The notes: generated by a model not told the origin, from the letters alone. Counted from the stretch's first letter, positions 7,393 through 16,403 are shown. The stretch is 64,000 nucleotides of DNA from an uncultured Hungatella sp. (GCA_910585435.1 CAJUEJ010000007.1:1-64000), one strand, 5' to 3'. A program made the numbers and translations.

Positions 7393-9728
7393 GCTGCTTT
7401 GGCCTCCTCTCCGTCCTGTTCCTTTTTGATGGCCCTGGTTAATTCGGTCTTGTCAATCAGCTTGTCGCATACCAGCAAAAGCTGGGGAAGCACTGTCATA
7501 ACCAGGATAATGGAGATCAATGTCCCCCGTCCCAGAACCTTTCCCAGTGAAGCAATCACTGCATTTTTCGTGAGGGATCCGATTACGAATCCGGCAGATG
7601 TCATGATGGTTCCCGATGTGATAATGGTTGGGAACGCCTGGTTTAAGGATTCCACCACTGCTTTTTTCTTGTCCGGTATGGTTTTGCGCAGATCCAGGTA
7701 CCGGCTGGTGATGACGATCGCATAGTCAATGGTAGCACCCATCTGAATGGAGCTGACCACCAGATAGCTTAAAAAGTACATGGTGGTTCCGGTCAGGTAG
7801 GGCATGGAGAAGTTTATCCAGATGCTTCCCTGAATCGTCAGCACCAGAAGAAACGGCAGGCCGGCTGACTGAAATGTAAACAAAAGGATAATCCCCACAA
7901 ACAGTGCTGTCAGCACGCTGATAATCACATTGTCCCGCTCAAAGGAGCTGCTTAAATCATAGTTGCTGGTAGCATCCCCCACCACATAGACTTCATCATA
8001 ATACTCCAGCGCAATGCTGCGGATCTGATCTACAGTCTGGAAAGTCTCCTTGCCCTCCACCGGGCCTTTTAAGGTAAATACCAGGCGGTCATACCCTTCC
8101 CCCTCCAGCTGCTCCCTGGCGTCGCAGACGGCTTTATGCAGATCGTCAATCTCCTCCGACAGCTCCTCATCAAACTCGATGCCGCCCTTTTCCTTCTGCT
8201 CATAGATGAAATCCACCATATCAATAATGGATATCTGGTAATCATCCAGGTTTTTCATAAACGCGCTGTACTGTTCCTTGTCCACGGCATAAAACTGGTA
8301 CAAGGCCCTTACCAGATCCAGATCCACCTCTGCCACCTCTGAAAACTCTCTGGGATTCAGCTTATCTACCAGAATATATTTTCCGTCATCAGTCACCTCC
8401 ACATTGGCAAGGCCCAGGGCAGTATCTACTGCCTCTATATTTTCCAGGCGTTTTAATATCCGTCCTTCTTTTTCATAATCCCCTTTGGGAATCACGATGG
8501 CCATGGTATTGGTTACGTCAAAGGTCTCCTGGATCCGCTCTTTTGAGGCCAGGAACTCATTTTTCTTGCTGGACTCAATGGAATTAATATCGTATATGTA
8601 AGGACATTGTCTGGAGAAATGAGCCCCTGCCCCTACAATCACCAGGAATACAGGAATCGTTACATACCGAAGCTTCACCACAATTTTCCCCCATATGTTG
8701 ATGGCAGGTACAAAATTCCGGTGGCCGGTCCGGTCAATGGCTCTGGAAAACATGACAATCAATGCCGGCATAAACAGGAATACAGTGAGAAGGCTTATGA
8801 TAATAGCCTTTGTCAGAACGCTTCCTAAATCCATGCCAATCCCAAACTGCATAAACATAAGCGCCACCAGGCCGGATACTGTGGTTAAGCTGCTGGAGGA
8901 TATCTCCGGAATGGCTTTGCTAAGTGCCACCGTGATGGCCTCCATGGTCTCCTTATCCTCCCTCTCCTCCATAAAACGGTGGAAAAGAATAATGGCGTAA
9001 TCGATGGCAAGTGCCAGCTGCAGCACAGTCCCCACTGCATTGGTTACAAAGGAGATGCTACCGAACCAATAGTTTGTTCCCATGTTTAAAAGGGCTGCCA
9101 CGCTGAAAACAATAAGGAAAATCACAATCTCCATATATGTTTTGGAGGTGAACAGCAGCACAGAGACAATAATAAAGATTACGATTACCACAATAACGCT
9201 CATATCATTTTTTAAGTCTGCCGCATCGTCTTTGTCCACGGTTGTGTATACGTAGGACACGTATCCCTCCAGGCTTTCCCTGACCTTTGCCATGGCCGCC
9301 TGGGAGTTTTCTGTGTCCTCCTCTTCCTCAAAGGTTATGGTGTACAGGGCGCTGGCATCCTTGTAGGTGTCAGATATCTGGCTGTTCTCGCCAGCTGTCT
9401 CTTCATCATAGAAGGATACGGCCGAGATGCCCGGTATCTCCTCTATCTGGTGAGCCAGGGCCAGGGCCTTCTCATAGGTTATGTTGCTTACCAGCACGGT
9501 GGCTGATCCGAAGGTGGTAAATTCTTCGTTCATAATGTCCAGTCCCTGTCTGGTCTCTGTGCTTTCCGGAAGGTACTCTGTCAGGTCATTGATGACCCCT
9601 ACCTTGGAAATAGACACTGCACTGTAGATACAGGCCAGGGCGAAAAGAACGATAAAAGCTTTTCTCTTATTTACAATGAACGCTGCCAGCTTCATCATAA
9701 AATTCTCTGGTTTTTTCCTATCTTCCAT
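7389..9728 (-). CDS. MMPL/RND-superfamily transporter
   Basis: Polytopic membrane protein of 779 aa with the duplicated MMPL layout. Helix 1 at about 17-37 is followed by a large extracellular loop. A first block of membrane helices spans about 175-365. A second extracellular loop, rich in acidic helices, spans about 370-585. A second block of helices spans about 590-760. The sequences LALAIDYAIILFHRF and MGATIDYAIVITSRY occupy equivalent places in the two halves and contain the Asp-Tyr pair seen in proton-driven RND pumps. It should export lipids, peptides or toxic compounds. It is divergent from the TetR-type gene and is followed with a 4-bp overlap by the GLUG protein. The start has only a weak ribosome binding site. 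The substrate is unknown. Confidence 0.9.
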   Translation of the reverse strand: MEDRKKPENFMMKLAAFIVNKRKAFIVLFALACIYSAVSISKVGVINDLTEYLPESTETRQGLDIMNEEFTTFGSATVLVSNITYEKALALAHQIEEIPGISAVSFYDEETAGENSQISDTYKDASALYTITFEEEEDTENSQAAMAKVRESLEGYVSYVYTTVDKDDAADLKNDMSVIVVIVIFIIVSVLLFTSKTYMEIVIFLIVFSVAALLNMGTNYWFGSISFVTNAVGTVLQLALAIDYAIILFHRFMEEREDKETMEAITVALSKAIPEISSSSLTTVSGLVALMFMQFGIGMDLGSVLTKAIIISLLTVFLFMPALIVMFSRAIDRTGHRNFVPAINIWGKIVVKLRYVTIPVFLVIVGAGAHFSRQCPYIYDINSIESSKKNEFLASKERIQETFDVTNTMAIVIPKGDYEKEGRILKRLENIEAVDTALGLANVEVTDDGKYILVDKLNPREFSEVAEVDLDLVRALYQFYAVDKEQYSAFMKNLDDYQISIIDMVDFIYEQKEKGGIEFDEELSEEIDDLHKAVCDAREQLEGEGYDRLVFTLKGPVEGKETFQTVDQIRSIALEYYDEVYVVGDATSNYDLSSSFERDNVIISVLTALFVGIILLFTFQSAGLPFLLVLTIQGSIWINFSMPYLTGTTMYFLSYLVVSSIQMGATIDYAIVITSRYLDLRKTIPDKKKAVVESLNQAFPTIITSGTIMTSAGFVIGSLTKNAVIASLGKVLGRGTLISIILVMTVLPQLLLVCDKLIDKTELTRAIKKEQDGEEAKAA

Positions 9729-9929
9729 CTTGCTTTTTCTGTAGCTGTCCGGTCTTTCAACTCACGGTTTTTACTGTTCCAGCTACATTTTTATCTCCTT
9801 TCCTTGCTTCTTACTTGCCATATTATGACTATTTATGGTAAAATACGCAAGAATCAATATTTTATTTCTGTTTCAAATGAGACAGATCCTGAAAAGTTGT
9901 TCAGTTTGACACATAAAAGGAGAATTGGT

Positions 9930-10520
9930 TTGAGTGCCTCTGATGAAAAAAAAGAAAAAATCTCTACCCGCCGCACGTATACTTTGCTGCGCATGGGTTT
10001 TTTTAAGCTTCTGGCGGAAGTCCCTTTTGAGAAAATCAGCCTGACAGAAATCTGCAGCCGATCCATGGTGCCCCGCTCTACTTTTTATCGTTATTTTGAA
10101 GATAAATATGATCTGCTGTGTTACTGCCTCCAGACTTTTTTTGATGAGACGGATATGGCAGAGGATGTGCTTTATCTTCAGGAGTCGGAGTCTGCCAGGG
10201 CTTTTTTATCTGAGATCATGAAGGAAATGGCGAGAAACCGCCAGGAATATTACAAGATTTACTGTATCAATAAAGACGGGGCTTTTATGGATATCCTCCG
10301 CTCTTTCCTGATTCAGATCCTCAGTGAGAAATTGAAGGTATCAGAGTCAAAGGGCATGCATTCCAAGATTTCTCCCCCTGTCTTTACTTATCTTCTGGCT
10401 GATTTCTATATAAGCACAGCCAAATGCTATCTGGAATACGGGGATGATTATACGGTAGAAGAATTTGTGAGGAATATCTCCCTGTTTGCCAACAAAGATT
10501 TTTTCTCTTTTCAAAAATAA
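9930..10520 (+). CDS. TetR/AcrR-family transcriptional regulator
   Basis: Probable local repressor of 196 aa. The N-terminal DNA-binding domain (about residues 8-60) contains FEKISLTEICSRSMVPRSTF and YRYFEDKYDLL, the classical TetR helix-turn-helix. The rest is helical with no recognised ligand motif. I prefer the TTG start at 9930 because AAAAGGAGA lies 6 bases upstream; an upstream ATG at 9804 would add 42 residues with no plausible ribosome binding site. The gene is divergent from the MMPL/GLUG operon, so control of that exporter is the likeliest role. A bidirectional terminator follows. Confidence 0.88.
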   Translation: MSASDEKKEKISTRRTYTLLRMGFFKLLAEVPFEKISLTEICSRSMVPRSTFYRYFEDKYDLLCYCLQTFFDETDMAEDVLYLQESESARAFLSEIMKEMARNRQEYYKIYCINKDGAFMDILRSFLIQILSEKLKVSESKGMHSKISPPVFTYLLADFYISTAKCYLEYGDDYTVEEFVRNISLFANKDFFSFQK

Positions 10521-10541
10521 GCCTGCAGGCAACCGGCGCTG

Positions 10542-10570
10542 TACGGTCAGCGCAGCAGGTGCGCAGACCT
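10542..10570. repeat. Dispersed 29-bp repeat, copy 1
   Basis: This 29-base stretch, beginning TACGGTCAGCGCAGCA and ending CAGACCT, is repeated with 27 of 29 matches at 54013-54041. Both copies lie in intergenic DNA, this one after the tetR-type stop. Its GCGC-rich core can fold on itself. Confidence 0.65.
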
Positions 10571-10600
10571 ACAGCAAGGATTCGATACTTTCACAGTAAG

Positions 10601-10648
10601 AAAAGGATATCCGCCTGCATCTCACACATCGGGCGGATATCCTTTTTT
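10601..10648. terminator. Bidirectional terminator between the TetR-type gene and uxuA
   Basis: The 15-bp perfect stem AAAAGGATATCCGCC (10601-10615) pairs with GGCGGATATCCTTTT (10632-10646). T runs lie on both strands. It separates the convergent tetR-type gene (plus) and uxuA (minus). Confidence 0.92.
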
Positions 10649-10663
10649 ACAGATGAGCCGGCA

Positions 10664-11743
10664 TCAGCCTTTCATCTTCTCTATGGCTTCCCACAATCCA
10701 TTGAGGTAGCAAGCTCCCAGGGCTCTGTCATACAGGCCATATCCCGGACGGCCTACTTCGTCCCAGATCATTCTTCCGTGATCCGGACGCACATAGACGT
10801 CGTGAGGACATGTCTCATACACAGCTTTTACGATCTCAAACAGATCCAGATCTCCTGTGGAGGACAGGTGAGCTGCCTCACGGAAACAGCGCTCGCCTAA
10901 ATATTTTACATTGCGGATATGCAGGCAGGCAATCCGGTCCATCTCTCCGAAATGGCGGATAATAGACGGGATATCGTTGGCAGGATTGGAGCCCAGGGAT
11001 CCGGTGCAAAGGCACAGCGCATTGGCCGGTGAATCGTGAAGGGCCACGATCTTGTCAAAGTCTTCCTGGCTGTGAGAGATACGGGGCAGCCCGAAAATAG
11101 GCCATGCCGGATCGTCCGGATGCACTGCCATCTTCACTCCCACTTCCTCGCATACCGGAATCACCGCGTCCAGGAAATACTTATAATTCTCCCGAAGCAT
11201 GTCCGGGGTGATCCCCTCATACTGCTTTAAGGTGGTCTCAAGCTCAGCCAGGCGCTCTGGTTCCCATCCCGGAAGGGTGAAGCCGTTGCTGTCCTCTGCC
11301 GTCTTCTTCACAATATCCAGAGGAGTCATGCTCCCTAATTCCTTCTCATCATAGTACAGGCTGTTGGATCCATCCTCCTCAATCACCCGCGCCAGATCGG
11401 TGCGCAGCCAGTCAAATACCGGCATGAAGTTGTAGACAATCACCTTTACCCCAAACTTGGCCAGGTTGCGGATGGTAATATTGTAATTCTCGATATACTT
11501 GTCTCTGCTGGGGAGGCCCATCTTAATGTCCTCATGGACGTTTACGCTCTCGATAACCTCGCACTCCAGCCCCGCCTCATGTACCTGGCCGATATACGCC
11601 TTGATCTCTTCCTCTGTCCAGACCTCTCCTGCTGCCTTGTAATCCAAAAGCCCCATAAGGCCAGTCATTCCGGGAATCTGCTTGATCTGCTTTAAAGTGA
11701 CAGAATCACTGTTCTCCCCGTACCACCGAAACGTCATTTTCAT
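10664..11743 (-). CDS. uxuA: Mannonate dehydratase
   Basis: Cytosolic enzyme of the hexuronate pathway that dehydrates D-mannonate to 2-keto-3-deoxygluconate. The 359-aa length fits the UxuA family. The start MKMTFRWYG and the C-terminal DVYVRPDHGRMIWDE are typical; the TIM-barrel metal-binding region includes MAVHPDDPAWPIFGLPRI and CLCTGSLGSNPAND. The gene has its own promoter (11798-11826) and a terminator, so it is a single-gene unit here. It fits with the pectin-degrading GH28/GH105 pair elsewhere in the window, whose galacturonate products can enter a parallel uronate route. Confidence 0.97.
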   Translation of the reverse strand: MKMTFRWYGENSDSVTLKQIKQIPGMTGLMGLLDYKAAGEVWTEEEIKAYIGQVHEAGLECEVIESVNVHEDIKMGLPSRDKYIENYNITIRNLAKFGVKVIVYNFMPVFDWLRTDLARVIEEDGSNSLYYDEKELGSMTPLDIVKKTAEDSNGFTLPGWEPERLAELETTLKQYEGITPDMLRENYKYFLDAVIPVCEEVGVKMAVHPDDPAWPIFGLPRISHSQEDFDKIVALHDSPANALCLCTGSLGSNPANDIPSIIRHFGEMDRIACLHIRNVKYLGERCFREAAHLSSTGDLDLFEIVKAVYETCPHDVYVRPDHGRMIWDEVGRPGYGLYDRALGACYLNGLWEAIEKMKG

Positions 11744-11797
11744 CTTACTAACCCCTCCTCATCTCTTTTCATCGGCCATGCCGGTTTGTGTGATCTT

Positions 11798-11826
11798 ATT
11801 ATACAAGATTACGGATTTAATTTCAA
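11798..11826 (-). promoter_or_regulatory. uxuA promoter
   Basis: TTGAAA (11821-11826), a 17-base spacer and TATAAT (11798-11803) on the minus strand, about 55 bases upstream of the uxuA start. The -35 box overlaps the 3' end of the preceding small gene. Confidence 0.75.
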
Positions 11827-11975
11827 CTTTCAACATTAATTTTTTCTTTCCTTGGCTTTGGTTTATATTGTTCCTCCCCCGACTCAATGTAAAGAACGAA
11901 ATCATTGATTTCTTTCTCGCTCCATCCGGCGGATCGCAGTCCCAAAAGTAATCTTGCAACCTCTGTCATGTTCAT
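11823..11975 (-). CDS. Small conserved-looking protein of unknown function
   Basis: Protein of 50 aa (MNMTEVARLL start) with a strong ribosome binding site: GGAGAAGAGGAGGGC lies directly upstream, and the second ATG at 11969 has AGGAGG at the ideal 8 bases. It is mostly helical: LLLGLRSAGWSEKEINDFV is an amphipathic segment with a WSEKEIN helix-cap pattern, followed by a basic Pro/Lys tail. There is no signal peptide or membrane segment. It lies 70 bp after metA and may be read from the same transcript. Function unknown. Confidence 0.7.
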   Translation of the reverse strand: MNMTEVARLLLGLRSAGWSEKEINDFVLYIESGEEQYKPKPRKEKINVES

Positions 11976-12046
11976 GCCCTCCTCTTCTCCTTTCATTTTT
12001 ATATCTAACTTCAATCAGATTCTCCAATTCCTTATACCTGGCCCAA

Positions 12047-12967
12047 TCACTCCCCATGATTCTCCAGATTGTACGGCGTCACCTGATATACATAGTAGTT
12101 CAGCCAGTTGCTGTAAAGGGTATTGGCCATATTCCTCCAGCAAAGCACCGGCTTGGCAAAGGGATCGTCATTTTCATAATAATTGCAGGGCAGCTCCGGG
12201 TTTAACCCCTTCCCCAGATCCCGGTGGTATTCGTTGTTCAGAGTCATCCTGTCATACTCCGGATGCCCCTGGACAAAAATCTGGCTGCCGTCCCGCCTCA
12301 TGATGAGGAACAGCCCGGCCTCCTCTGACTCTGCCAGAATCTGCAGCTGGGGATGCTTCTCCACATCCTCCCTTCGCACCTCGGTATACCGGGAATGGGG
12401 GGCCATAATGTAATCGTCCATGCTTCTTGTCAGAGGCACCTTGTGGTGAAGCACCTTGTGCTGGTAGATGCCGCTCAGCTTCTTTTCCCTTAAGTATTTG
12501 GGAATCCCATAGTGATAATAAAGCCCTGCCTGGGCTCCCCAGCAGATATGAAGGGTGGAGGTCACATGTTTTTTCGTCCACTCCATGATTTGGGACAATT
12601 CCTTCCAGTATGTCACCTCCGGATACGCAAGCATCTCCACCGGCGCGCCTGTGATGATCATTCCGTCATAGTTTTTCCTTCGGATTTCCTCAAATGTCAC
12701 ATAAAATTTGTTGATATGGCTGGCTGACGTATTCTTGGATATATGGCTGGACAGCATGAGAAAGGTGCAGTCAATCTGCAGGGGCGTGTTGGACAGGGCC
12801 CTTAAAAGCTGGGTCTCTGTCTCCTCCTTTACAGGCATCAGGTTTAAAATCAGGATCTCCAGAGGACGGATATCCTGGCGCATGGCCCGCTCCTCATCCA
12901 TGACGAAAATATTTTCCGATTCCAGTACTGCCTTGGCTGGCAAATCCTTCTGTATTTTAATTGGCAT
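12047..12967 (-). CDS. metA: Homoserine O-acetyltransferase, MetA type
   Basis: Methionine biosynthesis enzyme that acylates homoserine. The 306-aa protein begins MPIKIQKDLPAKAVLESENI as in MetA. It has the catalytic cysteine C142 in ICWGAQAGLY and the H235/E237 pair in QGHPEYDR. Residue 111 is glutamate (GAPVEM). In MetA proteins Glu111 is associated with acetyl-CoA use and glycine with succinyl-CoA use, so acetylation is predicted despite the usual 'succinyltransferase' name. The start overlaps the end of ligA by 11 bp. I saw no SAM riboswitch or T-box, and the overlap leaves no room for one directly upstream. Confidence 0.95.
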   Translation of the reverse strand: MPIKIQKDLPAKAVLESENIFVMDEERAMRQDIRPLEILILNLMPVKEETETQLLRALSNTPLQIDCTFLMLSSHISKNTSASHINKFYVTFEEIRRKNYDGMIITGAPVEMLAYPEVTYWKELSQIMEWTKKHVTSTLHICWGAQAGLYYHYGIPKYLREKKLSGIYQHKVLHHKVPLTRSMDDYIMAPHSRYTEVRREDVEKHPQLQILAESEEAGLFLIMRRDGSQIFVQGHPEYDRMTLNNEYHRDLGKGLNPELPCNYYENDDPFAKPVLCWRNMANTLYSNWLNYYVYQVTPYNLENHGE

Positions 12968-14945
12968 GCTGTTCTCCCCTCTGTTCTTCCTCCAATAATC
13001 TTAAAAAATCTTCCTCTGACAAAATAGGAACTCCCAGCTCTCTGGCCTTTTTATTTTTAGACGAGGAGGATTTCACATCGTTGTTAATCAGATAGGTGGT
13101 TTTGGCCGAAACGCTTCCTGCCGCCTTCCCTCCTTTTGACTCGATGAGCTCCTGAAGCTCCTTTCGGTTGGAAAAATGCTCCAGCGAGCCGGTGATCACA
13201 AAGGTCATTCCCTGGAATATATTCTCCTGCTGCCCATCCTCTGCCATCTCAATGTCCAGCTCTGCAAAAAGCCTTTCTGCTGTCTCTCTGTTTTTTTCGG
13301 ATGCAAAATACTGGCACCAGCCCTGGGCCAGGACATTGCCGATCCCGTCAATCTGAATCAGCTCCTCCGCCTCTGCATTCTCCATAGCCTGAAAATCATA
13401 CTGGAAATGGCGGCACAGCATCTTGGCATTGGCCAATCCGATGCCGGCGATTCCCAGGCCATAGATCATCCTTACCAGGGTTGTGTGGGACGCCTGGGCT
13501 GCTGCCTGAATCAGATTCTCGTAGGATTTTTCTCCGAAGCCTTCCATGGACACAATCCCGTCCTTATGGCGGTCCAGATGGAAAATGTCTGCGTAGTCTT
13601 TTATGAAGCCGGCATTGATGAATTTTTCCAGGGTGGCCTCTGACAGTCCGTCAATGTTTAAGGCATCCCGGCTTACCAGCAGGGTAAAGCTTTTTATCTT
13701 CTTTGCCTGGCAGTCCGGATTGGTGCAGTACAGGGCTTTTACGTCATTTACCTGCTGAATCTTTGTGTCCCCTCCACAGACCGGACAGCGGGCGGGAATC
13801 TCTTTCACGCCGCTTCTGGTAAGGTTGTCGGCGATCTGGGGGATAATCATGTTGGCCTTATACACTGTGATGAAGTCTCCCTCCCCCAGCTCCAGCCCTT
13901 CCATAATGCTGATGTTGTGGACACTGGCCCGGCTGACAGTGGTGCCCTCCAGCTCTACCGGCTCAAATACGGCTACCGGGTTGATAAGGCCTGTCCGGGA
14001 GGGACTCCATTCGATATAGGAAAGCTTTGTCTCCCTGATTTCATCTGCCCATTTAAAGGCAATGGAATTGCGGGGGAATTTGGCCGTCCGTCCCAGGGAC
14101 TCTCCGTAGGCAATATCCTCAAAGGTAAGCACCAGCCCGTCGGAGGGGATGTCGTAGCCCTGGATAGTGTCTGCAAAATATTTTACCTTGTCCGGCAGGC
14201 TTTGGGCAGTTACCATCTGGTGTTCTACCACCTCGAAGCCCTGGGATTTCAGCCACGCAAACTGCCGGCTTCTGGAATTTTCAAAGTCCATGCCCTCTGC
14301 CGAAACCAGAGCAAAAATCATGCAGTTTACATGACGTTTGGCCGTAATCTGGCTGTTCAGCTGGCGCACAGAGCCGGAGCAAAGGTTTCTGGGGTTTTTG
14401 TATCTGGCGTCAACATCCTCAATCTCCTCATTCATTTTCTCAAAATCAGAGTACCGGATAACTGCCTCTCCCCGCAGGATAAGCTGCCCGGTAAAGCCGA
14501 TTTTTAAAGGGATGTTCTCAAATGTCTTTGCATTGCTGGTAATCACCTCTCCAATCTCCCCGTTGCCCCGGGTCACTGCTTTTGTGAGATTTCCGCCCTG
14601 GTATGTCAGGACCACAGTAAGACCGTCCAGCTTCCAGGACAAAAGCCCCTCCTGATCCCCCAGCCATTCCTGCAGGGCAGGTACTTCTTTGGTCTTGTCC
14701 AGGGACAGCATGGGGCTGGGATGGGGTTCTTTGGGAAGCTCGCTTAACACCTCATAGCCTACCTTCTGGGTAGGGCTTCCTGCCAGAACAACCCCGGTCT
14801 CTTTTTCTAAAGCTGTCAGCTGATCGTACAGCTTATCGTACTCAAAATTACTGATGATTTCCCGGCTTTCCTGGTAATAGGCTTTGGCCGCCTGGGAAAG
14901 AGAGGACACCAGCTCCTTCATTTGGGCAATCTTATTCTCTTCCAT
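12957..14945 (-). CDS. ligA: NAD-dependent DNA ligase, divergent LigA
   Basis: Seals nicks in replication and repair using NAD+. From the ATG at 14945 (MEENKIAQ, with AAAGGAA 10 bases upstream) it is 662 aa, the usual length; an upstream extension to 15098 is not supported. The adenylated lysine is K105 in SWKLDGL. Downstream are an OB fold, a four-cysteine zinc finger (CPVCGG to CTNPDCQ), helix-hairpin-helix repeats and a C-terminal BRCT domain (about 585-660). Some usually strict motifs are altered: TRGNGEIGEVIT replaces the common TRGDGxxGEDVT, and the nucleotidyl-transferase region is unusual. All main domains are present, so activity is likely, but it may be a second, specialised LigA. 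Confidence 0.93.
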   Translation of the reverse strand: MEENKIAQMKELVSSLSQAAKAYYQESREIISNFEYDKLYDQLTALEKETGVVLAGSPTQKVGYEVLSELPKEPHPSPMLSLDKTKEVPALQEWLGDQEGLLSWKLDGLTVVLTYQGGNLTKAVTRGNGEIGEVITSNAKTFENIPLKIGFTGQLILRGEAVIRYSDFEKMNEEIEDVDARYKNPRNLCSGSVRQLNSQITAKRHVNCMIFALVSAEGMDFENSRSRQFAWLKSQGFEVVEHQMVTAQSLPDKVKYFADTIQGYDIPSDGLVLTFEDIAYGESLGRTAKFPRNSIAFKWADEIRETKLSYIEWSPSRTGLINPVAVFEPVELEGTTVSRASVHNISIMEGLELGEGDFITVYKANMIIPQIADNLTRSGVKEIPARCPVCGGDTKIQQVNDVKALYCTNPDCQAKKIKSFTLLVSRDALNIDGLSEATLEKFINAGFIKDYADIFHLDRHKDGIVSMEGFGEKSYENLIQAAAQASHTTLVRMIYGLGIAGIGLANAKMLCRHFQYDFQAMENAEAEELIQIDGIGNVLAQGWCQYFASEKNRETAERLFAELDIEMAEDGQQENIFQGMTFVITGSLEHFSNRKELQELIESKGGKAAGSVSAKTTYLINNDVKSSSSKNKKARELGVPILSEEDFLRLLEEEQRGEQHAN

Positions 14946-15057
14946 GTTTTTGTCATTCCTTTCCAAGATACATAGGTCCCTCTGCTTTTTGCTCCAGGTT
15001 ATCAGGATTTGCTTTGTACCTGATTCTATGGCATAGGATGCCTTGTTTGTCAAGTAT

Positions 15058-15876
15058 TTATCCCCTGGAATCCTGAAGCAGCTCCAGCAGCTTTTCATAT
15101 TCTTCGGCCGTAACCTTCCGGTATGTCCCTGTCTTTAGGTTTCCCAGTCTCAGGTTCATGATCCGGACTCGTTTCAGTCCCACCACATGGCAGTGAAGAG
15201 CCTGGCACATCCGCCGGATCTGACGGTTCAGGCCCTGGGTCAGGGTAATCCTGAATTCAGTCTTTCCTGTGACCTCCACCCTGCAGGGCCTGGTCATTGT
15301 ATGCAGCTCTTCCAGCCATACGCCGGCACGCATTTTCTTTAGGAATTCTTTTGTTACAGGTTTGTCGATGGTGACCATATATTCTTTTTCATGGGCATTG
15401 GCGGCGCGCATGATTTTATTGACCAGTTCTCCCTGATTGGTCATGAGAATCAGTCCCTCGGAGTCTTTGTCCAGCCTTCCGATGGGATACACCCGCTCCG
15501 GATATTCTACCAGCTGTACAATATTCATGGCCCTGTCTTTTTCCGATGTGGTGCAGACGACGCCTTTAGGCTTATTGACTGCCAGAAGGATGGGCTTTGG
15601 CTTTTTTTTCTGGCCGTCTGCGCTCCCTACCAGTTTTCCGTCGCAGATTATCCTCTGTCCTGGGCTGATCTTCATGCCTGGTGATGCCGCCTGGCCGTCT
15701 ACAGACACTTTTTTGTCTTCAATCAGGCGATCCGCCTCACGCCTGGAGCAGATGCCCATCTCGCTTAAGTATTTATTCAACCGGATTGTTATATCTTTCT
15801 GGTTTGGGCTTTGACCTTGGATGTTGTTCGGGGTGTTGTTCGGGTTGCTGTTCTGGTTTTTGTTCTGATATGCCAT
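15058..15876 (-). CDS. RluF-like rRNA pseudouridine synthase
   Basis: Converts a uridine in rRNA to pseudouridine; RluF/RluB-like. An N-terminal S4 RNA-binding domain (about residues 28-80; RLNKYLSEMGICSRREADRL) is followed by the catalytic domain with the essential aspartate in GRLDKDSEGLILMTN and the motif GLNRQIRRM. Ahead of S4 is a low-complexity Asn/Gln/Pro stretch of about 25 residues, encoded by short imperfect repeats. The start is uncertain: I give the ATG at 15876, but a TTG at 15891 is possible, and neither has good spacing from the AAAGGA upstream. It lies 112 bp ahead of ligA. Confidence 0.93.
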   Translation of the reverse strand: MAYQNKNQNSNPNNTPNNIQGQSPNQKDITIRLNKYLSEMGICSRREADRLIEDKKVSVDGQAASPGMKISPGQRIICDGKLVGSADGQKKKPKPILLAVNKPKGVVCTTSEKDRAMNIVQLVEYPERVYPIGRLDKDSEGLILMTNQGELVNKIMRAANAHEKEYMVTIDKPVTKEFLKKMRAGVWLEELHTMTRPCRVEVTGKTEFRITLTQGLNRQIRRMCQALHCHVVGLKRVRIMNLRLGNLKTGTYRKVTAEEYEKLLELLQDSRG

Positions 15877-16048
15877 GTTGTGATTTTTCAATCCTTTTTG
15901 TCATTTTATATAGATTTAATTATTATACCACTGCCAGAAATGTATCTCAATCTATTTTTTGCGGCCTGCTGGTTTCGATTTGTTTTCCGGCTGTCATTAC
16001 GGCGGCCTGGACCTGGCAACCCTTTATATTACACAGGATGAGAATGGT

Positions 16049-16318
16049 ATGGTATATGAGATTTATACAGAACACCAGCTTTGTGAATTAGAAATTTATG
16101 GAAATATGAGTATGAGGGTGGTTCGCGAAAATCTGAAAGAAGCGGCAGAGCGAACCAAAAAAGCATATGGAAAGCCGGCAGAGGAGAATGATACATTCCG
16201 GATGTACATAAAGTACAAGACAGATACCGAATATGCATACGTGATAAAAAGAGCGGATTCCGGCGTCATCATCCGGCTGGGAATCGTCGCCGACAAGCCA
16301 GCTTTGCCTGATTCCTGA
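16049..16318 (+). CDS. Hypothetical protein, possibly a gene remnant
   Basis: Open frame of 89 aa starting MVYEIYTEHQLCELEIYG. The composition looks like real protein: mixed charges, an amphipathic helix around VRENLKEAAERTKKAYG, then alternating beta-like segments ending VIIRLGIVADKP. An AGGATGAG sits about 8 bases upstream of this ATG. The frame is open upstream to 15959 with plausible sequence (GGLDLATLYITQDENG), so this may be the 3' part of a decayed larger gene. It converges on queA with a shared terminator. No family recognised. Confidence 0.4.
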   Translation: MVYEIYTEHQLCELEIYGNMSMRVVRENLKEAAERTKKAYGKPAEENDTFRMYIKYKTDTEYAYVIKRADSGVIIRLGIVADKPALPDS

Positions 16319-16343
16319 ATCGAAAATTTTTTATTGAACATTC

Positions 16344-16386
16344 AAAACCCACGAAGTCCCGGTAATACTAGGCTTTCGTGGGTTTT
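16344..16386. terminator. Bidirectional terminator downstream of queA
   Basis: The 12-bp stem AAAACCCACGAA (16344-16355) pairs with TTCGTGGGTTTT (16375-16386). It lies between the queA stop (minus) and the stop of the small plus-strand frame. Confidence 0.85.
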
Positions 16387-16403
16387 CCTGTACCTATTTT
16401 TTA

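Noticed and set aside
12968..13100. SAM riboswitch or T-box upstream of metA
   Set aside because: The upstream DNA is the coding end of ligA, which overlaps metA by 11 bp.
14946..15098. N-terminal extension of ligA
   Set aside because: The extra 51 residues do not resemble LigA and overlap the pseudouridine synthase gene; the ATG at 14945 has a ribosome binding site and gives the normal length.
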